Source: Gammaproteobacteria bacterium (GTDB lineage: Bacteria; Pseudomonadota; Gammaproteobacteria; Pseudomonadales; Azotimanducaceae). From it: a DNA stretch of 7,130 nt. The notes beneath the pieces are model-generated. The model was not told where the DNA came from and did not search any database. It saw only the letters and a program-made list of their open reading frames with translations. Every line of letters begins with the position of its first letter. Position 1 is the first letter of the stretch. Position numbers and translations under genes: made by a program. Shown one piece after another: positions 1 through 6,149 of the stretch. Location of the stretch: positions 1 to 7,130 of the forward strand of contig VXPR01000553.1 in NCBI GenBank assembly GCA_009839405.1. The letters run 5' to 3'.

Positions 1-46
1 GTCCTATCACCCAGCCACCTGGTACTTCGACGAAGACGGGCCGTAA
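1..46 (+). CDS. 3' end of an unidentified gene (partial)
   Basis: Reading from base 2, the frame is open and gives the tail YHPATWYFDEDGP followed by TAA at 44-46. The aromatic and acidic residues look like a real protein C-terminus rather than random high-GC translation. The piece is only 14 codons long, so neither family nor function can be assigned. No gene follows for about 110 bases. It could also be chance, since a frame open from the window edge is weak evidence. Confidence 0.3.
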   Translation, partial: SYHPATWYFDEDGP

Positions 47-160
47 CCGTGGGCCCGCAAACGCGGATGGACTCTAAGATCGTGTTCACGAGCGCACGAA
101 ACGGCTCCTGCTCCCTTAAGAATGTCCGTCCGACACCAGCGCATGGAGTAGGGTCAGCAG

Positions 161-388
161 ATGAAACTCGATCTTCCCCACATCTGCCACAGCGACCCGC
201 AAATATCTGGCGGCACGCCCGTGTTTGTTGGCACACGCGTTCCAGTCCAGTCCCTTTTTGACTATCTGGAAGGCGGAGAGACCCTGGGGGAGTTCCTCGA
301 CCAGTTCCCCTCGGTGTCAAGGGAACAGGCCTGCGCTGCTCTTGGGATGGCTCGAGATTCCATAGTGGCCCGTGCGCGTTCGGCTTAA
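161..388 (+). CDS. DUF433 family antitoxin-like protein
   Basis: A 75-residue protein that matches the DUF433 pattern over its full length: HSDPQISGGTPVFVGTRVPV near residues 10-29, a short helix (LFDYLEGGETLGEFLDQFP), then SREQACAAL. The GG-PV-GTR-PV core is the family signature. DUF433 proteins are small winged-helix-like proteins, commonly the antitoxin half of pairs with DUF5615 PIN-like toxins, and they probably bind both the toxin and their own promoter. The length is normal. The ATG is preceded by purine-rich GGAGTAGGG about 7-15 bases upstream. The expected toxin start overlaps the 3' end of this gene but is broken (see 372-407), so this looks like an orphan antitoxin. Family assignment is firm; current function is uncertain. 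Confidence 0.85.
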   Translation: MKLDLPHICHSDPQISGGTPVFVGTRVPVQSLFDYLEGGETLGEFLDQFPSVSREQACAALGMARDSIVARARSA

Positions 389-407
389 TGAGAACGACCC
401 CCGCGGA
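372..407 (+). pseudogene. Remnant start of a DUF5615 (PIN-like) toxin
   Basis: A GTG at 372, overlapping the last codons of the DUF433 gene in another frame, opens MRVRLNENDPRG. This closely resembles the usual N-terminus of DUF5615 PIN-like toxins (of the form MRVLLDENLPRGL), whose early acidic residue belongs to the nuclease site. Overlap with the antitoxin stop is the normal arrangement for this pair. After about codon 12 the frame stays open to 794 but the translation no longer looks like the family, so the rest of the toxin seems to have been replaced or deleted. The match is short and rests on position as well as sequence. Confidence 0.5.
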
Positions 408-606
408 TCAGATCAAGCAACTCCTCCGTTGTCATCCCGACGGGTCGGCGGCCTGCCCGCCAAGCACGGAACCTTTCTGCAGCTAGCTGCTCAGCGCTCC
501 GGCGGTGGTCGTGGGCACGCTCCTTCGACTCTTGGTCGCTGGTGCCACCCTTCCCCATGTTTCCGAGTACGGCTAATTTGGCTCCATGATAACGACGAAT
601 CGACAT
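385..606 (-). pseudogene. Possible antitoxin-like tail, hypothetical
   Basis: This minus-strand frame gives up to 73 residues (ATG at 604-606; another ATG at 556-558 would give 57). Its basic, helix-prone second half (AAERFRAWRAGRRP) ends in GMTTEELLDLIRGGR, which recalls the C-terminal toxin-binding tails of VapB/Phd-type antitoxins. No DNA-binding N-terminal half is recognisable, and the N-terminal part covers the start of the plus-strand vapB remnant, so both cannot be genuine there. No toxin follows it. It is either the surviving tail of another TA antitoxin or a fortuitous frame. Confidence 0.3.
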
Positions 607-819
607 TCACGAGGAGTTGGTGGTACGGGCCAAGCGACGCGCCAAGGAGACGGGCAGCCGCTCCGGTCGGTCGTTTCTACGCCGCAGGCTCCTGGCGGAA
701 ACTCCCTTTAAGGATCTACGGCGCGGCGCCCCAACGCACCCGATCTGCTGGCGCGATACGCTTGGCCGGAGCTCAGAGAGTTGATCCACGGTGATGCGGA
801 TACGCGGTGGTCGCCGTAG
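586..819 (+). pseudogene. Decayed VapB-type antitoxin gene (frameshifted)
   Basis: From the ATG at 586 the frame reads MITT. One extra base at about 598 then shifts it to IDIHEELVVRAKRRAKETG, which together form the classic VapB N-terminus (MxTTIDIDEELLxRAK). Around 650 the family-like reading moves back to the first frame (GQPLRSVV), then to the other frame (LRRRLLAET). It ends in the first frame with WPELRELIHGDADTRW and a stop at 817-819, which resembles the toxin-binding tail of VapB proteins. Homology fragments therefore lie in order over the expected length but need at least three frame changes. VapB proteins neutralise VapC ribonucleases and repress their own operon; this copy cannot encode a normal protein. 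The vapC start overlaps its end, as in intact vapBC operons. Confidence 0.65.
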
Positions 820-872
820 ACACCGGCGTCCTGGTCTACGGCGATCGTAGAGCCGGGGCAGTTGCTCGGTAG
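807..872 (+). pseudogene. Truncated VapC (PIN-domain ribonuclease) start
   Basis: A GTG at 807, inside the last codons of the vapB remnant, opens MVAVDTGVLVYGDR. This is the N-terminal strand of the PIN domain of VapC toxins, which usually reads MxAVDTNVLVYA. The first catalytic Asp (residue 5) is present; the following Asn found in most members is Gly here. The frame stops at TAG 870-872 after 21 codons, and the stop of the minus-strand molybdenum hydroxylase lies 14 bases further on. A PIN domain needs about 130 residues, so more than 80 percent of the toxin is missing. The neighbouring gene, or a deletion that brought it close, has cut off the toxin. Confidence 0.6.
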
Positions 873-885
873 AAGGGCCGTACCG

Positions 886-3147
886 TTAGGCGCTGCGTTC
901 ACCATCCATCGCCGCGAGCACCTTCGGGGGTGACATGGGCAACTCCCGCAGGCGCAGCCCTAAGGCATTGTGGATGGCGTTGGCTACCGCTGCCATCGGT
1001 GGCGCGATGGGGACTTCGCCGACGCCGCGCACGCCGAAGGGATGGGCGTCGTTGGGGACTTCCACCACTTCCGTTTCGATCATCGGGAGGTCGGAGGCGA
1101 CCGGGATGCGGTAGTCGAGAAAGCCGGGGTTTTCGAGCTGGCCGTTGTCGTCGTAGATGTACTCCTCGTTCAAGGCCCAGCCGATGCCCTGGGCCACGCC
1201 CCCCTGAATCTGGCCTTCCACGTAGCCGGGGTGGATGGCGCGGCCGGCGTCCTGCACGGCCGTGTAGCGCACCACGTCCACCTTTCCTGTCTCGCGATCC
1301 ACCGCCACGTCGCAAATGTGTGTGGCAAAGGCTGGCGCCGCGCCTTGGGCGTTGACCGACACTTGCGCGACGATGGGACCGCCGGTTTGGGATGCCTTGC
1401 CGGCCAGTTCCGCGAGCGACAGCGGCTCGAAGTCGCCGGCGTTGGCGCCGGCGGGATGGGCATGACCGTCCTGCCATTCCACGGCTTCCGGATCGATGTC
1501 CCACAGGATCGCGGCGCGCTCGCGCAGGTGCTGCACCACGGCACGAGTCGCCTCGGTAACGGCCGTGCCGGAGGCGAACGTCACCCGGCTGCCCCCGGTG
1601 GTGGCGCTGTAGCCGATGCTGTTGGTGTCGCCCACGAGCACGCTCACATCGCGGTAGTGGATGCCCAGGATTTCCGCCGCCATGTTCACCATGGACGCAC
1701 GCGAGCCGCCGATGTCCGGGTGTCCGGTGGTGATGGCGACGGTGCCGTCCTCGTTGATCGCCACCTGCGCGCTCGACTCGCCGCCGACGTTGAACCAGAA
1801 GCCGGAGGCGATGCCCCGGCCACCGCCTTCCGGCACCGGGGCGGAGTAGTGCGGATGCGACTTGGCGGCTTCCAGCGTCTCCTGAAAGCCGATGCGACGG
1901 AAGGTTGGCCCGTAGGCGGCACGCGTGCCTTCCTGCGCGGCGTTCCTCTCCCGCAGCGCGATCGGATCCAAGCCCAGCGTCTCGGCCAGTTCGTCGATCA
2001 CCGACTCGACGCCGAATGCGGCGATGGGAGAGCCGGGGGCGCGGTAGGCGTTGCACTTGGGCCGGTTCATCACCACGTCGTAGCCCACCACCGACACGTT
2101 GGGGATGTTGTAGGGCGCGAACGCGCAGTTGGCGGCTGCCCGCACCGGCGAGCCGGGGAAGGCGCCAGCCTGGAAGCGGAACGTGGCTTCCGCCGCGACG
2201 ATGGTGCCGTCGCGTTTGGCGCCGATGCGCACGGTGTTGGACGAGCCGGAGGTGGGGCCCGTGGCGCGGAACACCTCCTCCCGCGTCATCACCATCTTCA
2301 CCGGCGCCCCGCTCTTGCGGCTGAGCGCATAGGCAAGGGGTTCGAGATAGACGATGGTCTTGCCGCCGAAGCCACCGCCGATCTCCGCCGGAATGGCGCG
2401 GATGTCGGAAAGCCGCGCGCCGGTCATCTTGGCGGTGGCGTTGCGCACCATGAAGTGGCCTTGGCTGGAACTCCAGATGGTCGCGCGCCCGTCGCCGCCG
2501 ACGCTGACCAGGCAAGCGTGGGGTTCGATGTAGCCCTGGTGCACCGGCCGGGTACGGAAGCTCTGTTCGATCACCACGTCCGCTGCGGCGAAGCCCGCCT
2601 CCACGTCGCCAAGGGTGAAACCGGACCGGCTGGCGATGTTGCTCGGCGTGTCGGGAGGCGGCTCGATGCCGTCGGTTCGGAGGAAGTCGTGCAGCACCGG
2701 GGCGTCGGGCTTCATGGCTTCCTCGACGTCGATCACCCAGGGAAGCTTCTCGTATTCGACATCGATCAGTTCGAGCGCCTCCAGGGCAGCCTGCGGGCTT
2801 GTGGCCGCCACCGCCGCCACCGCGTGGCCGGCGTAGAGCGCCTTGTCCCGCGCCATCACGTTGCGGCTGACGAAGCGCATGTCCGCCGGTCCCACCTGCA
2901 CGGGCGTGTCCACGGGGAAGTCCACCAGGTCCGCACCGGTGATGACCGCTTTCACGCCCGTCAATGCCTCGGCGCGGGAAGCGTCGATCGAGAGAATGCG
3001 GGCATGGGGATGCGGACTGCGCAGCACCTTGCCCCAGAGCATCCCGGGCTGGCTGAAGTCCGCACCGAAGCGTGCCTTGCCGGTGACTTTCTCCTCGCCG
3101 TCCGGGCGAATCGTGCGCTGCCCCACCCAGAGGTTTGCCTCTCCCAT
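886..3147 (-). CDS. Xanthine dehydrogenase-family molybdopterin-binding large subunit
   Basis: This 753-residue protein is the catalytic subunit of a molybdenum hydroxylase, an enzyme that hydroxylates a heterocycle or aldehyde using water as oxygen donor. The N-terminal a/b-hammerhead domain spans about residues 15-140 (GxARFGADF, LRSPHPHARI, YAGHAVAAV). The Mo-cofactor region carries SQGHF (about 228-232), GGGFGGK (257-263), AYRAPG (367-372), the QDAGRAIHPGYVEGQIQGG block (632-650) and GVGE (708-711), whose Glu711 matches the catalytic base of the family. The CO dehydrogenase Cys loop (AYRCSF) is absent, so it is not CoxL. Length is typical. I chose the ATG at 3147 because GGGGAG lies 6 bases upstream; a longer 781-residue reading adds 28 unconvincing residues. 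No [2Fe-2S] or FAD subunit gene lies beside it. The substrate cannot be predicted. Confidence 0.9.
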   Translation of the reverse strand: MGEANLWVGQRTIRPDGEEKVTGKARFGADFSQPGMLWGKVLRSPHPHARILSIDASRAEALTGVKAVITGADLVDFPVDTPVQVGPADMRFVSRNVMARDKALYAGHAVAAVAATSPQAALEALELIDVEYEKLPWVIDVEEAMKPDAPVLHDFLRTDGIEPPPDTPSNIASRSGFTLGDVEAGFAAADVVIEQSFRTRPVHQGYIEPHACLVSVGGDGRATIWSSSQGHFMVRNATAKMTGARLSDIRAIPAEIGGGFGGKTIVYLEPLAYALSRKSGAPVKMVMTREEVFRATGPTSGSSNTVRIGAKRDGTIVAAEATFRFQAGAFPGSPVRAAANCAFAPYNIPNVSVVGYDVVMNRPKCNAYRAPGSPIAAFGVESVIDELAETLGLDPIALRERNAAQEGTRAAYGPTFRRIGFQETLEAAKSHPHYSAPVPEGGGRGIASGFWFNVGGESSAQVAINEDGTVAITTGHPDIGGSRASMVNMAAEILGIHYRDVSVLVGDTNSIGYSATTGGSRVTFASGTAVTEATRAVVQHLRERAAILWDIDPEAVEWQDGHAHPAGANAGDFEPLSLAELAGKASQTGGPIVAQVSVNAQGAAPAFATHICDVAVDRETGKVDVVRYTAVQDAGRAIHPGYVEGQIQGGVAQGIGWALNEEYIYDDNGQLENPGFLDYRIPVASDLPMIETEVVEVPNDAHPFGVRGVGEVPIAPPMAAVANAIHNALGLRLRELPMSPPKVLAAMDGERSA

Positions 3148-3153
3148 CGTCCG

Positions 3154-3159
3154 CTCCCC
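3154..3159 (-). promoter_or_regulatory. Ribosome binding site of the molybdenum hydroxylase gene
   Basis: On the minus strand GGGGAG ends 6 bases before the ATG at 3147. It is the only good Shine-Dalgarno-like match near the possible starts and supports the 753-residue product over the longer reading. Confidence 0.55.
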
Positions 3160-3255
3160 ATTCAATCCGACCAGATGGACGCGGCAACGATAACCGAAGC
3201 GTGATGAAACGGTGCCGGTCCATGGCGGCATTGGCGTGCGAAAGCCAAGCGCCTC

Positions 3256-3273
3256 CGCTGATTCGGATCAGCG
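3256..3273 (-). terminator. Hairpin across the tetR stop codon
   Basis: CGCTGAT and ATCAGCG form a perfect 7-base stem with a 4-base loop. The stop codon of the TetR gene (3268-3270) lies inside it. No run of T follows on the minus strand, so it is not a standard intrinsic terminator. It may be a weak attenuator or RNA-stability element between the regulator and the hydroxylase gene downstream. Confidence 0.3.
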
Positions 3274-3906
3274 ATCGTCTTTGAGCAGGTAGCGTTCAAC
3301 GATGTCGATCAATGCGTGTTCGAGTCGCGGATCGTCGAGTCGCTCGGGAGCTCGCAAGCCGTAATCGTTGGCTGTGGCACTGACGACGCGTGTGAGGAAC
3401 TCCGCCAAGAACCCCAGTTCTACCTTCGGGCGCAGCAGGCTCCGATGCGCGTCGAGAAATGCGAGGGACGCGCTCCGGAAATCCCCCGAGATCTCGGCCT
3501 CGACTTCGGCGATCGCATGCCTCGGCACTTCGGCTTCCAAGGCAGCGTACAGGGCTGGGTTCCGACGCATCCAGCGGAGCCGGGAGCGGACGATGTGACG
3601 TATCGCGTCCCGCGGGTGCTCCGGGCGACCCCCGGCCATGAGTTCGGCGTACGCCCTTTGGGATTCCCGTCGGCGCAATTCCCCGAAGATCGCCTCCTTG
3701 CGTGGAAAGTACTCGTAGAGCGAGCCGATGCTGACGCCCGCCCGTTCGGCAATCCGGTTGGTGCTGGCCGCCGCATACCCAGACTCGATGAGAATCCGAG
3801 CAGCCGCGTCAAGAATCGCCGTCACGGTGGCGATGGCGCGGCGTTGCTTGGGGTGCTTGCGCAGCGAGTACGCGGTTTTCGGGGGCGCCTGATGGGTGTT
3901 GCTCAT
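3268..3906 (-). CDS. TetR/AcrR family transcriptional regulator
   Basis: A 212-residue protein with a TetR N-terminal DNA-binding domain. After a basic leader (KHPKQRRA, about 17-24), helix 1 runs AILDAAARILIESGY (30-44). The helix-turn-helix is TNRIAERAGVSIGSLYEYF (49-67), followed by KEAIFGEL. The C-terminal ligand and dimer region (about 80-212) is helical and not diagnostic, so the effector is unknown. I start it at ATG 3906 because the leader beyond that point (back to 4011) looks untranslated and would overlap the P450 gene; no strong Shine-Dalgarno supports either choice. It is divergent from the P450 gene across 81 bases, the usual layout for a TetR repressor and its target. It also precedes the molybdenum hydroxylase by 120 bases on the same strand, so it could control either or both. 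Confidence 0.88.
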   Translation of the reverse strand: MSNTHQAPPKTAYSLRKHPKQRRAIATVTAILDAAARILIESGYAAASTNRIAERAGVSIGSLYEYFPRKEAIFGELRRRESQRAYAELMAGGRPEHPRDAIRHIVRSRLRWMRRNPALYAALEAEVPRHAIAEVEAEISGDFRSASLAFLDAHRSLLRPKVELGFLAEFLTRVVSATANDYGLRAPERLDDPRLEHALIDIVERYLLKDDR

Positions 3907-3987
3907 CGCGAGGAGAATCCGAGTATGAAAACCGAGTGATTGCACGGATACTAGCAGCGAAGTCGGATTTCGCCACAGGAAATCGTC
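3907..3987. promoter_or_regulatory. Divergent tetR-P450 control region
   Basis: These 81 bases separate the starts of the TetR and P450 genes and must hold both promoters and the likely TetR operator. Two features stand out: CCGAGT repeated at 3919-3924 and 3932-3937, and the inverted pair AGTAT (3922-3926) with ATACT (3948-3952). AGGAAA at about 3977-3982 is a fair ribosome binding site for the P450 ATG at 3988. No confident -35/-10 pair is visible on either strand. Confidence 0.4.
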
Positions 3988-5131
3988 ATGCAGCACGTGC
4001 CCGCGATCCAAGTCTCCTCAGATGGCCTGCCGCGCACCCCAACCGACGATTTGGCCCACCTTCCGGGGCCGCGTGGACACTGGTACTTCGGGAATGTCCG
4101 CGAGCTATTTCCCGATCTAACGTCGTTCCTCATCGACATGCGCGCCGAACACGGGGATTGCTTCACCGTGGGCGTGTTGCGCAACCGACGCGTGGTCGTG
4201 CTCGCGGGACCCGCAGCCAACCGTCTCGTGCTACTCGATGCCGGCCGCAACTTCTCGAGCCGGTTGGGCTGGGAGGCCATCCTGGACTTCTTCAACGGCT
4301 TCGTGCTGCTGCGGGACTTCGAGGCCCATGCCTTCCACCGTGAACTGCTGAGGCCGTTCTTCAAGGCGGAAGCGTTGCAGCGCCCTGCGCGCTCGCAATC
4401 GGCTGCGCGACGCGTTTCTTGCCGACGTGCCGAGACGCCGCACCGCCGAGGGGCGAGACCTATTCAGTCGCCTGTCACGCTATACGGACTCGAGCGGCCG
4501 TCGACTCAGCGACGAGGATGTCGTGGACCATGTATTCGGCATGTTCTTCGCCGGCCACGAGACGACGGCCAGCGCCATGTCGCTGATGATGTACTCACTG
4601 GCACGGCATCCGGAGTGGCAGGCACGATTGCGCACCGAGATCGCCGCCCGTAACCTCAGCGATGCGCCCACCCTGGAGGCACTGTCGGACATGCCGGTGG
4701 CCGAGGCGGTTTTCCGGGAGACGCTCCGGCTCTACGCGCCCATACAGTTCCTTCCGAGACGCAGTGTGCGATCGTTCGACTGGTGCGGGCATCGCATTCC
4801 GGCCAACAGCCACATACTGCTCCCGCCTCAGGTCTGTCATCGCGACGAGTCCCTGTTCGAGGACCCAAACTCCTTCCGGCCCGACCGCTTTCTCACCGGT
4901 TCGGCGCGTCAGCAGGTTGACCCGTTTGCGTGGGTCCCGTTCGGCAGGGGAAGCCACATGTGCATGGGGACTCACTTTGCCTTGTTGGAGATCAAGGCGC
5001 TTTTCGTGCCCTTGCTGCGTCGGTTCGACCTGGAGCTTGCCATGACGGACGCGCCGGCGCTCCAACACGTGCCGCTGCTGCGCCCCAAGGGCAAGTTGCC
5101 AATCAAGTTCGTCCAGCGCCTGTCGCAGTAG
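3988..5131 (+). pseudogene. Cytochrome P450, internally deleted and frameshifted
   Basis: P450s are heme monooxygenases that insert one oxygen atom into organic substrates. The first frame (from ATG 3988) gives the proline hinge LPGPRG (residues 25-30) and continues to the C-helix region (HRELLRPFFKAEAL, about 118-130). Family-like sequence then resumes in another frame near 4385 (LRARNRLRDAFLADV). From there it runs intact: I-helix AGHETT (4550-4567), ETLR of the ExxR motif (4718-4729), FRPDRF, and the heme loop FGRGSHMCMG with its Cys codon at 4961-4963. The pieces total about 380 residues against roughly 440-460 for the class. What is missing is the D-to-G helix stretch, so this is deletion plus frameshift, not a single slip. 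The tail (RPKGKLPIKF) and C-terminal layout recall CYP120/CYP26-like enzymes. A sequencing or assembly error remains possible. Confidence 0.8.
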
Positions 5132-5192
5132 TGCTGCATTGGTGGTTGCTGCGCGCAAGGCCATCTTGCCCCTCTCGCAACGCGTGTCTTCT

Positions 5193-6014
5193 TCATTCGT
5201 CCATGTACGCCCTGTGGATGGGGGTCAAGTCGTCTGCGGGCGGGCAGGCATTCACGCGCCAGTGCCTTGGGTCGCCGCGGCAGACGATGCCGTCGCGGAG
5301 CACCCGTTCCGCTTTCGGCAGCACGCCGCAGCTTGACGGGATGTAGCGGAAGGTCAGGCCGCAGCGGCGGCGGCCCGATCGGTTCGGCGCCGAACCATGC
5401 ACCAACGTGCTGGTGTGCAGGGAAATCTGGCCGGCGTGCATGGTGTTGCTCACCGGCGCGCCAAAGCGTTCCGGCGCCGGAATCTCCTGTTGCAGTGCCA
5501 CCTCGCCTTGGGCCTGGTGCCATTCGATAGGGCCGTGGCGGTGACTTCCGGGCAGGAACTGCATGGGCGCATTGGCTTCGTCCACGTCGTCAATGGCAAG
5601 CCAGGCGGTGACCGTCATGGTCGGGCGCACCGGCCAGTAGGTGGCGTCCTGATGCCACGGCACGCGCTTCGGGTCCTCAGGCACCTTGCAGAAGTAGTGG
5701 CTCGACCAGCAGATGATGTCGGGACCGATGAGGTCCTCGACATAGTCAAGGATCGTCGGGTGCTGGGCCAGTTCCCAGATGCCCTTGCAGCGGTTGTGGT
5801 AGCCCATGATGGCGTACGCGTTGCGACCGTCGCCCATGGCGCGCATGCGTTCGAGCAAGCCGTCGAAATAGACCCGGCTGGCGTTCGCCTCGGCTGCGGA
5901 GAGGGCGTCGAGCGGGGCGATGTAGCCGCGCTCGTTGAAGCTCTGCACCTGCCGCGCGGAAGGGGATTTCGCATGTCCCGGCGCGGCGGGAAAGAAGCGG
6001 ATGTCGTCGTTCAT
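5193..6014 (-). CDS. Phytanoyl-CoA dioxygenase (PhyH) family protein
   Basis: A 273-residue Fe(II)/2-oxoglutarate-dependent oxygenase of the PhyH family; such enzymes hydroxylate small organic molecules using 2-oxoglutarate as co-substrate. The iron-binding facial triad is visible as HQD (His121, Asp123, in PWHQDATYWPV) and the distal His206 in LVHGSAPNRSG. The Arg cluster at 215-217 is placed to bind 2-oxoglutarate. FLPGSHRHGPI (153-163) is the typical strand after the metal site. Length and motif order are complete. I start at ATG 6014 (MNDDIRFFP) rather than a GTG nine codons upstream, because the extra residues look non-coding; neither has a clear Shine-Dalgarno. The family is functionally diverse, so phytanoyl-CoA need not be the substrate. 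It converges on the P450 pseudogene with a 61-base gap and is divergent from the methyltransferase gene. Confidence 0.9.
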   Translation of the reverse strand: MNDDIRFFPAAPGHAKSPSARQVQSFNERGYIAPLDALSAAEANASRVYFDGLLERMRAMGDGRNAYAIMGYHNRCKGIWELAQHPTILDYVEDLIGPDIICWSSHYFCKVPEDPKRVPWHQDATYWPVRPTMTVTAWLAIDDVDEANAPMQFLPGSHRHGPIEWHQAQGEVALQQEIPAPERFGAPVSNTMHAGQISLHTSTLVHGSAPNRSGRRRCGLTFRYIPSSCGVLPKAERVLRDGIVCRGDPRHWRVNACPPADDLTPIHRAYMDE

Positions 6015-6055
6015 GGCGCGCCGAAAGCCCAAAGCCCACACCGTAACGAAAGTCG

Positions 6056-6107
6056 GTCCCGATTGCTCAACGCAAGCTCTTCCGCTTGCCCCGACTGTCC
6101 CGATTGC
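6056..6107. repeat. Paired 11-base direct repeat (candidate operator)
   Basis: GTCCCGATTGC occurs at 6056-6066 and again at 6097-6107, exact over 11 bases, with starts 41 bases apart (about four helical turns). Both copies lie on the same face of the helix between the divergent starts, as expected for a dimeric or cooperative regulator. The right copy also sits in a loose 9-base periodicity (CCCCGACTG, TCCCGATTG). Confidence 0.5.
6072..6089. repeat. Perfect inverted repeat between the direct repeats
   Basis: GCAAGC (6072-6077) and GCTTGC (6084-6089) are exact reverse complements around a 6-base spacer. The dyad lies almost centrally between the two direct repeats (gaps of 5 and 7 bases). It could be a repressor or activator site for the divergent pair; no regulator gene is adjacent. 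Confidence 0.4.
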
Positions 6108-6149
6108 CCCACACTCGCGTCATCCCACAGGTGATGCGGAGCAAGTCAG

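Larger units (their letters stand above)
6015..6149. promoter_or_regulatory. Divergent PhyH-methyltransferase control region
   Basis: This 135-base gap separates the starts of two divergent genes and should contain both promoters. It is less GC-biased than the flanking genes and holds the direct and inverted repeats listed separately. GGAG at 6138-6141, 8 bases before the methyltransferase ATG, is a good ribosome binding site. No clear -35/-10 pair can be named. Confidence 0.5.

Noticed and set aside
372..794. A 140-residue plus-strand gene starting with the toxin-like GTG
   Set aside because: Only the first dozen residues resemble a family. The rest crosses the vapB remnant in the wrong frame and looks like chance coding.
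886..3147. Carbon monoxide dehydrogenase large subunit (CoxL)
   Set aside because: The active-site loop reads AYRAPG and lacks the Cys of the AYRCSF loop found in true CoxL.
970..3204. Very long open frame on the plus strand opposite the molybdenum hydroxylase gene
   Set aside because: It is an antisense shadow caused by high-GC codon bias. Its translation is rich in His, Arg, Gly and Ala and matches no family, while the minus strand carries a complete set of hydroxylase motifs.
899..3223. Second long minus-strand frame overlapping the hydroxylase gene
   Set aside because: The translation is Arg-rich and repetitive without domain motifs, as expected from an out-of-frame reading of the same gene.
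4364..4430. Programmed ribosomal frameshift in the P450
   Set aside because: There is no slippery heptamer or strong pseudoknot signal, and an essential stretch of the fold is missing as well, so a simple frame change would not restore the enzyme.
4427..5131. A separate, shortened P450 gene starting at GTG 4427
   Set aside because: Family-like sequence continues upstream of that GTG in the same frame to about 4385, and no ribosome binding site is evident, so this is the 3' part of one broken P450.
5155..5169. GCAAG/CTTGC hairpin as a bidirectional terminator between the P450 and PhyH genes
   Set aside because: The stem is only 5 bases with no T run on either side, which is too weak to support in high-GC DNA.
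5397..6134. Long plus-strand frame opposite the PhyH gene
   Set aside because: It is antisense to a gene with a complete metal-binding triad, and its own translation shows no family features.
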